Made by a program: the position numbers and the translations under genes. DNA of 64,000 nt from Dactylorhiza incarnata (Eukaryota; Streptophyta; Magnoliopsida; Asparagales; Orchidaceae), in contig JAWHQI010000004.1 in assembly GCA_033032865.1 (NCBI GenBank), positions 25,278,001 through 25,342,000 on the forward strand, read 5' to 3'. Each line of letters starts with the position of its first letter. Position 1 is the first letter of the stretch. This document shows, one piece after another, positions 44,871-55,680 of this stretch. The notes under the pieces were generated by a model that saw nothing but the letters and a program-made list of their open reading frames with translations, did no database searches and was not told where the DNA came from.

Positions 44871-45130
44871 CATAGCGAGGGCGTAGGGTCGTAGACATTA
44901 AATAACCTGACTTCTAAGTCATGTCTTGTCCTTAACTAGGGAGGGTTCCAGTGGGGCCTTGCGAGGCACTAAGGGGAAAGAGTGCTAGGTTGAGTATTTT
45001 CTAGTGTTTGCATATGGGACTAACACCCCAACCTACGACATGTATGCAGCTCCACATGACCATCTGTCACTTAGTACAGGGCTAGGGTGTAGACATATTG
45101 TCTGGGTAGATTGGTTACTTGGAAATCATT
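44871..45130 (+). ncRNA. Conserved block (module ii) in TR-GAG1
   Basis: About 250 bp rich in short inverted segments (GTCATGTCTTGTCCTTAACT, GTGGGGCCTTGCGAGGCACT, GGGGAAAGAGTGCTAGGTTG, CTTAGTACAGGGCTAGGGTG). Conserved in TR-GAG2 (50980-50721, minus) far better than the surrounding AT-rich DNA. No open frame is shared, so an RNA or DNA-level role is more likely than coding. Confidence 0.45.
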
Positions 45131-45667
45131 ACCTTTTATACTTAAAACTCTTATATAAAGTGGGAGAACTAACATGATAATATTGATTACTGGGCAAATG
45201 TTTTATTATTTATCTTTATGCTAAAACTCTGATCTATTTCTATGAAAATATTTATGCTTAAAACTCTGATTTATTTCTATAAAAATTGTTTTTATGCTTA
45301 AAAACTCCTTATCATTTCATTTCCTCTAAAAAACTCGAACATGCCTTATTTTATTATCAAAAATCCTTTTTATGTCTCTTGCTTCCTTGCCCACTTTTGC
45401 TAATAACAAAAGGGGGAGAACAAATAGGATAAATATTCACTGCTATCAAAATGGAAAACTAACATGATTAATTAAGATGATAGCTTACATATTTGTGGAG
45501 CATTCACTTAGGGGGAGCATGTATTTAGGGGGAGCAATTCTAAATACTAAAATTGATAATTATCCTAAGTCATCACTCTCACACACACACAAGTATGTTT
45601 CATCATGCTTATATATTAATGCTCTGATTTATCATTAATGTATTTGTTATTATCAAAAGGGGGAGTT

Positions 45668-46831
45668 TGTTGGAATATGGTCTTCCGCATCTCCTAGGTT
45701 TGAGAATAATAAATCCTATGTGTATTTGATCTATGTGCTTCAGTGTGAAGGAAACAAGTCCATGTGTCTCAAGGATAACATAAGAAGGTTTCCCCAAAAA
45801 ATTGAGCCAATAATTCCAATAAGCCCACTAGCGCCGACTGTAGCACTTAGCGCTCGGCGCTAGCGATGATTAGCGCAATTCCGACAGCATCTTTAGAAAG
45901 CGCTAGCGCCAGGCGGTAGCAGATAGCGCAGGCGGTAGCGCGGAGCACAAGAGGCAAGGGGGTGGAGTTTCCCTGGAATGAAGATACGTGCATGAAAAAG
46001 ATTCCCTAATATGGGATAGCGCCGATGGTAGCTCTAGCGCAGGCGCTAGCGCTCACTCCTATAAAAGGAGGCCTCTTCTCTCATTTTTTATACACAAGTC
46101 TGAGAGAGGTGAAGTGATAGAATTCCAGACCCTTACTCTGCCGAAAAGTGATCTCCCACCAAAGTTCCACGAATTTCTGAAGGAAGATTTCTTCACATCG
46201 GATCCGACCGAAGATCGCTTCATCAACGCTTATAATACATCGGTCTTTCGTCACCAACTTCAGAAGTTCTTCAAGAGGGAGATTTTGATATTATTGTCTT
46301 TCTATTTCATATCTTTTATGTAATCATTAATTAAGTGAACTTGCCTCTTGTTGGCGACGAGGTCTTGGTAACACTTAGGGCAGAAACTTGCCTCGTGTTG
46401 GCGACTAGATCTAGGTTAGGTCTAAGGGGTGCTCGAGGCCATATCCGGGGAAGGATTGGCTAGAGAGTCTTGAGGCCGTATACGGGGAAGGATCGGCTAA
46501 AGCCAACCGGTTCATGGGGATACGAGTCAGTATAGAAAACAAAACGAGTCATTCATATTTCGCCTTGATTTCTAGCGTCATTGAAATCAAATTTTGTAAT
46601 CAATTTTATTAATAATAATCATGTCTCTCTTTGTGTAATAAAATTGATTTGATCTTCATTTATCTAAATTGTTTATTATCCTCTCCTTCATTATAAAACA
46701 ATTTAGATCTTTATTCAAAATCACAATTTTGATCTCTTATTATTTCAAGCATTCCAAAATATATTAAAAAGTTTTAAAACCCTTATTCACCCCCCCCCCC
46801 CCCCCCTCTAAGGGAGCCTACAGATCCAACA
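45668..46831 (+). repeat. 3' LTR of TR-GAG1
   Basis: Begins TGTTGGAATATGG after the purine tract. U3 array 45828-46053, TATAAAAGG at 46060. It keeps the ~120-bp post-TATA segment (46117-46235) deleted in the 5' LTR. C-tract 46790-46806; end CAGATCCAACA. Confidence 0.88.
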
Positions 46832-46836
46832 GAAAG

Positions 46837-47883
46837 GACATGTGAAATCCCGGTGTTCGCAGTTCCAGTCGGCTGGACAGCGACTTGCTCTTACGGCTCT
46901 GGCACCATCACCGCCTCAGGAGTAGTGAAGGAAGAAGCGCAGTTTTCCTCCCAGGAATTTTCAGTTTAGGTTTTGACCTAGTTTATCTGTTGGCTTGCAG
47001 TTGTGGATTTAGATTTTCATTATGTAGATTATATGCAAGTTAATGTAGAGGATGATGAGCATGCGTTCTTTTCGATTCGAGATTTACTCGATCTTTTGGC
47101 TAGAGGGTTTCGCAGTCGGTTATCTTTAGGTTGTTGATCGTTTAGCAGATCCCCTTAGTGTTAAGTTTCCCCTCCGGAGACTTCATGGTGTTGAATCAGG
47201 GTATTCAGAGTTACCTTATCCTCTTAGGCGATTTCTTAGCTTTTGTTGAAATAAAGGTGCTAGACCTGGAGGTTTTCGGCATAATTTTGGGCATGTACTG
47301 GTTGCCCAGATATGATGTTGTTATCTAATGCAAGGTAAAGAGTTTGGACTTCAAGTTGGGCATCGGTCAACCCTTGAGTGCGTTTGGCTTTCCGCACTAG
47401 GATTCCCTGATTATTTCTGTGGTGTGTGATCGAAACATTTAGATTCTGGTTGTTTTATGTACCTTGTTTCTATGTTAGAAACTTTTTGTAGTTTGCCGTG
47501 TATCGAGGATTTTCCTATGGTGCGAGTGTTCCCTATTGCTTTCCCAGTTAGTCGCCCTAGTTTTCTGCCTATGAGAGTTGTGGAGTTTGCTTTTGACCTT
47601 GAGCCGGGTACTCGTCCTTATCCTTGTAGGTGATCCCCTCGCTTGGGATAATTGGGAGGTGTTGGATTTAGGAGACTTTATCGTGAACCTTGATCGGGGA
47701 TCGGGTGATAAATTTTGAGTGCTGAGAAGAAATCTTATCAGCATCCGTTCTACTAGCCCTCTTCGGTTAGTGTTTCTATCAAGCGAGTGTGAGCTTATCT
47801 CCCCCTTTGCCCTTGTTGATTCGTTTGTATTCTAAGTTTCGGTTCTATGTTTTGGGATGAATCTTTCTTTTTGGTGGGGTGAC
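46837..47883 (+). pseudogene. Family G internal region: gag end and protease remnant (right copy)
   Basis: 46837-46925 completes the split knuckle (KGHVKSRC) and ends LTALAP..PPQE TAG. 47184-47405 holds the gypsy protease remnant VLDLEVFGIILGMYWLPRYD. A degraded tail leads to the purine-rich TTTTTGGTGGGGTGAC and the LTR. No reverse transcriptase, RNase H or integrase. Matches 3900-4946, so the pol deletion predates duplication or transposition of this family. Confidence 0.65.
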
Positions 47884-48309
47884 TGTAACGCTCCTAAATT
47901 TTCAGGAATTATTTTATCCTTCTTTGACATTATTTTTGATGTAAGGGCATTACGTTAGTGCGAAGTTAGCGATGCGTCGCCATTTGCGCATTTCTGCGTT
48001 CTTTTGGTCAAATTGACCAAATTTTGGAGTGTGTCGGAATTGGGAATTTTTGCGTTAGAAAATTAAATTATTTTATTTTAGAAATGCTCGTCGAAGTTTC
48101 TTTGCGATCCGAGCATTATTAGAGCCATGGTGATTTTCCAACGATTCGTAGAATTTTCATCGCCGCAAACTTCTAAAAATTTATATCTTGAGTTTGGCTC
48201 ATCAGATTTTGATTTTGACTTCTCCGTTGGATTCATAGCGCCGGCTTTGATCTCCGAAGCTAATTTCATTGGAATCGGTGACCGTTGGTACGGTCCTTCT
48301 TTTCTTTTC

Positions 48310-48344
<35 letters not shown>

Positions 48345-49096
48345 GTTATTTAACTTACTGTCATCCATTATCTCTGTATATATATATATATAAATATATA
48401 TATATTATATTATTCTTCTTCTCCATCTTCTTCTTTCCTAAATTCCCGAACCAGACCAGAGGTTTCGAGAGAGAGGTAGAGGGAGAGTGTGGGGTTTTCC
48501 TGAGCTTTCCGACCGTCGCCTACGGAGCTCCGGTGCACGAAATCCTCGTCGGAACATAGATTTAGAAAGCTCTCGATGTGCTCGTCATGTGCGTGGTAAG
48601 TGTTGTCCGTTTTGTAGGTTTTTGGCGCTAGGGTTAGCGGCCCTAACCCTCTTTTTGCCCAAATCTTCATAAATTCTTCGTTCATAGGCCGTGTTTGAGC
48701 CAATCCTTGACGTGGAGGGCTTGAGAGGCTGTATTTCGGTGATTTGAGTTAAGGCAAGTGGTGGTTTGCTCTTTCCCCCTTGGCTTGTGTTTTTCTCCAG
48801 AACTCTTTTTAACCCTCTTTATATTAGGTAATTAGTGATGTTGAATGTTTTGCTTTACCTTGATTGTTGTTATTTGAGGTTTATGCTGGTAGTCTAGGGC
48901 TCGTCTTGATTTAAACATGTTGGGTTTGTTTAGAAAATGAAAAGTGAAAATTTTGGGTGCTGAGTCAAAATTGACGGGACATCCCGTCGATCGACGGAAC
49001 CTCCCGTTCATCGACGGGACCATCCCGTCGATCCTTGGCCTCAGCAGATTTAGTGTCTTTTTTCTATTTCTCTAAGGCAAAATCGATGGGACATCC
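47884..49096 (+). repeat. Right family G LTR, first part (interrupted by TR-GAG2)
   Basis: Begins TGTAACGCTCC. The (TTA)n tract at 48310-48350 is uninterrupted here. The dyad array starts at 48969 and is cut after GACATCC by TR-GAG2; the continuation is 56782-59625. Confidence 0.87.
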
Positions 49097-50192
49097 TGTT
49101 GGATCGGTCGGCGCCCTTAGAGGGAGGGTGAATAAGGGTTTTCAAAAACTTTAGATTATATTTAGAAAAACTTCAGAATATTGCAAGATTAATAAAGAGA
49201 CGTCAAGTAAAACAATAATAAAGAGATATGCTTTATCAAATAATGTTTTACAAAACTTGATTTCTATGACGCTAGAAATCGGAGGCGACTGATAAAAATT
49301 CTTTTTCGTTTTCTATACCGACTCGTATCCCCACGAACCGGTTGGCTTTAGCCGATCTCTCCCCAGATACGACCTCAAGCCGCTCTAGCCAATTTATCCC
49401 CAGAAAGGCCTCGAGCACCCCCTAGACCTAACCTAGATCTAGTCGCCAACACGAGGCGAATTTCAGCCCTAAGTCCTACCCCAGACCTAGTCGCCAACAC
49501 GAGGTGATTTCACTACCGTTTACAGAAAAGATATGAAATGAAAAGACAATAATATAAAAACTCCCTCTATGTGGATCTCTTGGAGAAGTGGATGAAGGCC
49601 CGCAGAGTATGATCATAGTCGATGCAGCCTTTCGTCACGATGATGACGCGTGTTGAAATCTTCTCCACGGATCTCCTTAAGGCTTTATGGAATTGTGGGA
49701 GTATCGCTCTGAATCTTCCTCTCTCTGCTGTGGCACGAAGCTCTGGAGTTTGGGATTGGAGAAGGATGAAGAATTCGGAGCCAAAGCATCCAATTTATAG
49801 CCTTCACACTACCGCCGGCGCTAGCGCTACCGCCGGTGCTAGCCCGGATTAGGAATGATCTTGCGCGGCCGAATCTTCCATCTGTGGCAACAATTTGCTC
49901 TATGCCTCTTGTGCGCCATGCTACCGCCAGCGCTAGTAGCTACCGCCGGGCGCTAGCTCCTTCTAAAAATGCCGCCAGAATCGAGCTAATCAATGCTAGC
50001 GCCGGGCGCTATCGCTACCGCCGGCGCTAGTGAGCTTGTTCGAATTTTGGCCTCAAATTTGGGGGTAGACATCATGAGTACTCCTTGAGTCATGTGGACT
50101 ATGTTAACCTGCACACTTGAACACACAAGATCAAATACACATAGGGTTTGTTATTCTCAAACCTAGGAGATGCGGAAGACCGTGTTCCAACA
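49097..50192 (-). repeat. 3' LTR of TR-GAG2
   Basis: Plus strand begins TGTTGGATCGGTCGGCGCCC and ends CGTGTTCCAACA. Minus-strand TATA (TATAAATTGG) at 49799-49792; U3 array of CTACCGCCGGCGCTAGCGCT-type motifs 49805-50035. Followed by the purine tract (minus) at 50193-50206. Confidence 0.9.
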
Positions 50193-51877
50193 AACTCCCC
50201 CTTTTGATAATAACAAATCCATTAATGATAAATCAAAGCATTAATAAATAAGCATGATGAGACTATACTTGTGTGTGTGTGAGAGTGATGACTTTAGGAT
50301 GATTATTGATTTTAGCATTTAGAATTGCTCCCCCTAAATATATGCTCCCCCTATGTGAATGCTCCCTTAATATGTATGCTATCAACTGAATTTGTCATGT
50401 TGGGTTTATGATAGCGGGTTACATTTATCATTGTTAGTTCTCCCCCTTTTGCATTTTATCATGTTAGTTCTCCCCCTTTGTTATTAGCAAAAGTGGGTAG
50501 GGAAACAAATCACTAAAAAATGTGTAAATAAAAGAGAAGGCATGATCGAGCTTTTTAAGTAAATGATAAGGAGTTTTAGACTTGTCTTTCATTGAAAATG
50601 ATCAGAGTTATGACTTATTTTATCCCTTTTGTTTGTAGTTCTCCCCCTTTTATAAATCAGAGTTTAGCAAAAAATAATGATTTTCCCTTTAAATAAGAGT
50701 TTTAAGCCAAAAAAAAATCATGATTTCCAAGTAACCAATCTACCCAGACAATATGTCAACACCCTAGCCCCGTACTAAGTGACGGATGGGCATGAGGAGC
50801 TGCAAACATGCCGTTGGTTGGGGTGTTAATCCCATATGCAAACACTAGACAAAAACTTAACCTAGCACTCTTTCCCCAGTGCCTCGCAAGGCCCCACTGA
50901 AACCCTCCCCAGTTAAGGACAAGACATGACTAGAGATAAGGTTATCTAATGTCTACAACCCTACGCCCCCGCTATGGTGAGAAATGAAGTTATGGATAAC
51001 AATTATTGGAAACATTAAGCATTTAAATCTAATGGGAAATATCATAGAATATGGGTTTATATTTTTATTTCAATTTTTGAAATAAAACTCACATAGCTAT
51101 ATTGAAATTCATGAATGAATCAGAGTTTGAGTATTGCGGAAGATTTCGAAAAAGAAACATCATAATACAAAATAAGAGTTTAAGTTAAAAAGAGATGTTT
51201 TATAAGCAATATTTCACTTGTTGGAGGAGTGTTTAGAATAGAAATAGATCAGAGTTATAAGCAAAAAAAAATCAACCAATATAAAGTTTACCAAGCAAGT
51301 CTACCACTTGTTGCAAGAAAGGAATTTGAAGATTCAAGTGATGATGCACACAAGATGAAAGATTTTAAATAAGTATTAAAGTGCAAGGTAAAACAATTAT
51401 ATGGTTATGATGCGGAAGACATATAGATGTACAAAAAACATCTTATGGTAATCAATGATGGTTCATAAAAAGATATATGAGTTCAATTTCAAAAAGAAGA
51501 TGTTTTTGTAAATCATTTTGCATTTAAAATTTTTGTTTTGACAATACAGTAACCAAGCATGAAATAATCTTATCAAAAAGAGATTACTACAATGTTACTT
51601 TAATTCACAATTTCAAAACATACCAAACATTGTAGAAAGCATGCTAGGTTATCTAGTGCATTTCATAAATAAAGAGTAGTATAGAATTAGCATTAGGATC
51701 CAATACTCATGAGAAGAAGTGTTATGGAAGATAATGATGTGCATAAAAGTGTATTTTGAATAGAGTAAACAAATGTTTTAATCAAAAATACAAGTAATAT
51801 GTAAAGTAAAGAGCACAATAAAACACAAATAATTTTACTTCTACTCACTTCAATGCACAAAGAAAAATGTACAACTA

Positions 51878-52118
51878 CCAAGGTGCTCTGCACACACAAT
51901 ACTCATCAGGACTTATCAGGGTGCAAAGTAGTGCTTGGGGGATCACATAGTTTTATTCTTCAAGATTGATTTTTATTGTGATCCGGTGTACTTAAGAATA
52001 AGTGGTTTTTATTTTGAAAGAAAGTTATGGTTTGCACAAGATACTTTATTATTCTTTCCAAGGTGCTCAACCTCACAACGCTTATTAAGACTTATCAGGA
52101 GGTGCAAGTAGTGCTTGG
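51878..52118 (-). ncRNA. Tandem pair of conserved hairpin blocks (module i) in TR-GAG2
   Basis: Copies at 52118-52058 and 51938-51878, both bounded by CCAAG and CTTGG. The first has CACCTC/GAGGTTG; the second has replaced this inner stem by GCAC/GTGC while keeping CTGATAAGTC. Pairing is kept despite sequence change. Confidence 0.5.
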
Positions 52119-52559
52119 TGGAGTTATCTTTGTCACTTTATTTTATGATTTTGTTTTGTACAAAGTTCTCCGAATACACTTGTTTTGCAAACCAATATAA
52201 TTTATGAAAAAGATAACCACTTTTCTTAACTTTTAAAAGTGCAAATAAAGGTTGTGTAGGTAAGATACTTGTGCAATTTTAATTCATTGTACTATTACAA
52301 AACATACATAAAACATTACTCATACTTAGAGGCATGCTACGCATAGTTCTACACAACTTTTTCAATATAATTTATGCACATATTAATAGACATATCTAAG
52401 CATGATGAAAACAATGTTCAAAGTACTTTGAAAAGATAAATTGCAAAATTATAGAAGTTTTGAATAATAGATTAACTCATGCTTGATTTTTACAATAAAG
52501 TCCATACAGATATTGTTGAAAAATAATTTTTATTTAAAGTTTGAACTTATAAAATTGAT

Positions 52560-52647
52560 CTTGGACTTCCCGAGGGCTAACTTATGAGAGGTTCGCCCGG
52601 TACTAGGTGATATGATGGGATGATTGCCCAAATCACCCTTTCACAAG
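52560..52647 (-). ncRNA. Conserved structured block (module iii) in TR-GAG2
   Basis: In element sense CTTGTGAAAGGG ... TTGGGCAATCATCCCA ... CACCTAGTACC ... TAGCCCTCGGGAAGTCCAAG. Homologous over its full length to 21845-21933 of the gypsy-type element U. Hairpin TGGG-CAATCAT-CCCA and end pairing CTTG/CAAG are kept. Confidence 0.55.
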
Positions 52648-52981
52648 ATACATAGAAAAGTTATGTTCAGAAGAATAATTTTTATACTTGTTTTTGTTTT
52701 GTTTTATATTTTTGTAGTTGATTTTTACAAATAAAAGCATATTTTTGTAATTTTTGCTTTTGTAATTTTTATATTTGATTTTTGCATAAAGATGAACTTT
52801 AAATAAAGGAAACAACACAAGCGAAAAAACAAAACATATTTTTTGTAATTTGGTTTTTGTAGTTTTGCATTTGATTTTTCAAAAAATAAAGAAACACAGA
52901 AGTGCAAAATTAAGTAGAAAATATAGATTTATATATTTTAAGAGATTTTAAGAAATTTAAAAAATATAGAAAAATGAACAT

Positions 52982-54126
52982 GGACGCTAGCGCCTGCGGT
53001 AGCACTAGCGCGGGAGACAATGAATGATTTTTTAGGATTTTAGAAATTTTGATTGGTGGTCTTGATTAGGTGTCCCAATAGTAGTTCCATGCTGAAGTTG
53101 CAGATTTTTAGGAGATGTTTTGGATGGTCCAAATTGCATGAAATGTAAGCGATTTCTTATATGACTTGACAAAATAATCATTGCATGAGATATATTTACT
53201 TATGTTTTCATTTTGACTTTTCTAAAGACTTGTGCTTATAACTTAAAAAAATAGGAAATTAAAACCTAAGATATCATGTTTGAACAAATCAAATATGCAT
53301 GGTTTCGGTGAACAAGGAGTAATGTTCACGCAAATAGTAACATGGATATGCCCTGACATATAAAACCTAACATAGATATAAATATTCTTTAGGTGGCAAT
53401 GTTAGAATGATAAATTTGAGATTAATGTTATACCAAGTTTTGATTGTGTTTCAACTTAGAGACCTAGAATGAAGTGACAATTCTATTTGATTTGATATCA
53501 AAATGATTCAAAGGTCTAAACTAGAAATAAATCACAATACACACATAATATACCAACCATAGTAAGCAATTATAATACCAATTGTCATTATATAAAATGT
53601 GATAGATGATTCTTGATAGGAATTATGATTTTAGAAAGTTTTAGCAAAAGATATCAATAGATCATGGTGGTGCGTATGGCATCAATATTTCTAACAATTA
53701 GTCTTTCAATATGTCTTATGTGTTTTTCTTTTTAATTTAGATAAATATCTCATAGCAAATTCAGAATTTTATCCACTTGTTGGTGAAGGCTAAAAATCTA
53801 GTAATCGGATTTAATTTGAAATATCTTATAGCAAATTTAGAGTTTGATTCATATGGATAATATAAGATATTTAGAAGCAATGAATATAATAATAAAAGAT
53901 AGGTCATCAAAATATGATTTTGAATTTTGATCAATTTGTTTTATAAAACCATATTAAGCTTTTAAGAGATAAAATCATATTTTCAATATTGTATAGGATG
54001 ACCATGACATGATAGTTTAAAAGAAAACAAAAAGAAAAAGATAGAAAAGACATTAAAGCGCATCATGAAGTAGAAATTTGTGTATTTCATTTTAATTGAT
54101 TTCTACTTCATGCAAATGATGGGATA
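52982..54126 (-). other. TR-GAG2 region between gag and 3' blocks; orphan motif cluster
   Basis: A motif cluster ACGCTAGCGCCTGCGGTAGC...ACTAGCGCGGG at 52982-53020 corresponds to the antisense-promoter cluster of TR-GAG1 (43268-43305). The 1.1 kb between it and gag is AT-rich with no ORF, so the antisense gene is missing. Confidence 0.5.
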
Positions 54127-55632
54127 CTAATGAATAAGAGATTTAGGTATCCAAAGAGGACCGGGAGTGACGGTTCCTTTGGGTACCCAAATACATCGTG
54201 TTTTCTTTTGGAGAGATATGTTTGAATGGGCCCTTTCGTTTGACATTAATGTGTCATTCTTAAGTATGGGTTTCCATTCGTACCATGAAAAAATGTAATT
54301 TTTGTTTTTCAAATTTCCATAATCATTACTCTTGAATTTATTATATAATGGAAATTTGTTTTCATTTGAATTTAAGTTGGGAAAGGAATGTGATGAATGG
54401 ATCCTTGCATTTAAGTTTTCATTTTTGCTTTTTGGTCTCCATTCAAGACTTGGTTTATGATTTCCAAAAGCTTTTTGTTTCTTATTCCCAATATTAGGTT
54501 TAAGTAAGATATTCATATTTGTATTCATCTTGCTTTTGGATATTGTTTGATTTTGTGAATTTGTATTTACAATTTTCATAAGTAAGTTTATTTTTGATTT
54601 TAATTCATCATTTTTAATTCTTAAATTATGTCTAGCTTTATTATAAGCGATTGTGCTATTTTTAAGAATGGAAACAATTGAATCAATATGATCTTGATAG
54701 TTGTTTCTATATTCATCAAATGTTTCATCCATCTCTTTAATTTCAATTTTATATTCTTTACACTTAGCACAATCATTTATCAAAGAAGAATTTTCTAAAT
54801 GTAATTTTTCATTTTGTTCTTTCATAAAAATAATTTCTTTTTCAAGCTCCTTAAATTTTTCTTTAATATTATTGCAATCAAGATAAGGTTTTGTATTTTC
54901 AATTGAGGTGACATGAGTAAAGCTAGATAAATCAGATTTTGATACTACTTTAACTTTTGCTTTTAAATTTTTATTTTCTAAGCGCAATAGTTTATTAGCA
55001 TTCTTTAATTTCTTAATTTTGCGCTTAGTATTTTGTAACAATTGTAATGAAGAGATAGATGTACAAAAGATAGAATTTGATTTCCTTACATTGCTTTTGG
55101 ATGAGGGAGGATTTGAACATATTGTTCCTTTGTCTTCTTCTTGGCACTCCTCTTCCAAAAGTAAGATTTCTTCTTCTTTTTCTCTTGGTGTATTGTTCTC
55201 CTTTTCTATTTCAATATTCTCCATGGCTTCGCTCCGAGAGAGATCTTCTTGAATGATAATGGATGCTTGTATGTTCTTTTCCTCCTGTGTTTGTTCCATA
55301 CCTGCGAGAGGAAGATCATACATTTCTTCAAGAAATTTCCATACTTTATAAGCACTAGAAAAGCAATACACAAATTTGAAAACTTCATTTGAGAGACCAC
55401 AAAATAGATAATGTTTAGCTTTTGCATCTAAATGAAGTTCCTTTTTATTTGATTCATCCACACATCTTATAATTGCTAAGTTCCATACTTCGATATCTAA
55501 AGTTTTAATAAATTTTTCCATTAAAATTTTCCATCCTTTATAATTTGTTCCTTCAAACAAAGGTGGTTTATGTGATATTTCATCTTCACAGAAATTTTCC
55601 CCACTAGTTGAAGCGAGACCATGAGACGTCAT
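54127..55632 (-). CDS. gag: TR-GAG2 reduced Gag (501 aa, no zinc knuckle)
   Basis: Fully open. It starts MTSHGLASTSGENFCEDEI. Residues ~20-120 form the N-terminal copia Gag region (PPLFEGTNYKGWKILMEKF, AYKVWKFLEEMYDLP). The capsid core present in S (ESEFERFRM...LLRSLPPKF) and both CCHC knuckles are absent. Residues ~190-380 are a Lys/Glu/Asn-rich coiled coil (KKLKNANKLLRLENKNLKA, EKFKELEKEIIFMKEQNEK). The C-terminus CIWVPKGTVTPGPLWIPKS resembles the gag/pol linker of S (KQIWVSK). First ATG after the primer site. Openness over 501 codons contrasts with the broken TR-GAG1 copy. Confidence 0.8.
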   Translation of the reverse strand: MTSHGLASTSGENFCEDEISHKPPLFEGTNYKGWKILMEKFIKTLDIEVWNLAIIRCVDESNKKELHLDAKAKHYLFCGLSNEVFKFVYCFSSAYKVWKFLEEMYDLPLAGMEQTQEEKNIQASIIIQEDLSRSEAMENIEIEKENNTPREKEEEILLLEEECQEEDKGTICSNPPSSKSNVRKSNSIFCTSISSLQLLQNTKRKIKKLKNANKLLRLENKNLKAKVKVVSKSDLSSFTHVTSIENTKPYLDCNNIKEKFKELEKEIIFMKEQNEKLHLENSSLINDCAKCKEYKIEIKEMDETFDEYRNNYQDHIDSIVSILKNSTIAYNKARHNLRIKNDELKSKINLLMKIVNTNSQNQTISKSKMNTNMNILLKPNIGNKKQKAFGNHKPSLEWRPKSKNENLNARIHSSHSFPNLNSNENKFPLYNKFKSNDYGNLKNKNYIFSWYEWKPILKNDTLMSNERAHSNISLQKKTRCIWVPKGTVTPGPLWIPKSLIH

Positions 55633-55666
55633 TATTCCCGGTTGTTAAGCCGATTGGAATAAAACC

Positions 55667-55678
55667 CCTCAGATACCA
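55667..55678 (-). other. Primer-binding site of TR-GAG2
   Basis: Minus strand TGGTATCTGAGG directly after the 5' LTR (CCAACAAG); two changes from TGGTATCAGAGC. Confidence 0.75.
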
Positions 55679-55680
55679 CT

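Larger units (their letters stand above)
43311..45667 (+). other. TR-GAG1 3' non-coding region with conserved blocks and purine tracts
   Basis: No gene. It contains module i (44025-44085), module ii (44871-45130) and AGCATGCCTCTAAGTATGAG (43729), then Sirevirus-like repeated purine tracts (45408, 45508-45535) and the final AAAAGGGGGAGTT before the LTR. Compared with TR-GAG2, module iii is absent from the equivalent place (~43545). Confidence 0.6.
38508..46831 (+). mobile_element. TR-GAG1: non-autonomous Sirevirus-like element with gag and antisense ORF
   Basis: LTRs of 1043 bp (38508-39550) and 1164 bp (45668-46831); flanks GAATG (38503-38507) and GAAAG (46832-46836), a target duplication with one change confirmed by the uninterrupted site at 3890. 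It splits a zinc knuckle of family G. The internal region has a decayed gag (39600-41014), an antisense ORF (42658-41689), motif clusters and structured 3' blocks, but no pol. This matches the plant TR-GAG type (terminal repeats plus gag). Same family as TR-GAG2. Confidence 0.87.
50193..52981 (-). other. TR-GAG2 3' non-coding region with modules i, ii and iii
   Basis: No credible gene. In element sense (right to left): module iii (52647-52560), module i twice (52118-52058, 51938-51878), module ii (50980-50721), then multiple purine tracts (plus strand CTCCCCCT at 50331, 50347, 50443, 50472, 50643) to the LTR. AT-rich background. Confidence 0.6.
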
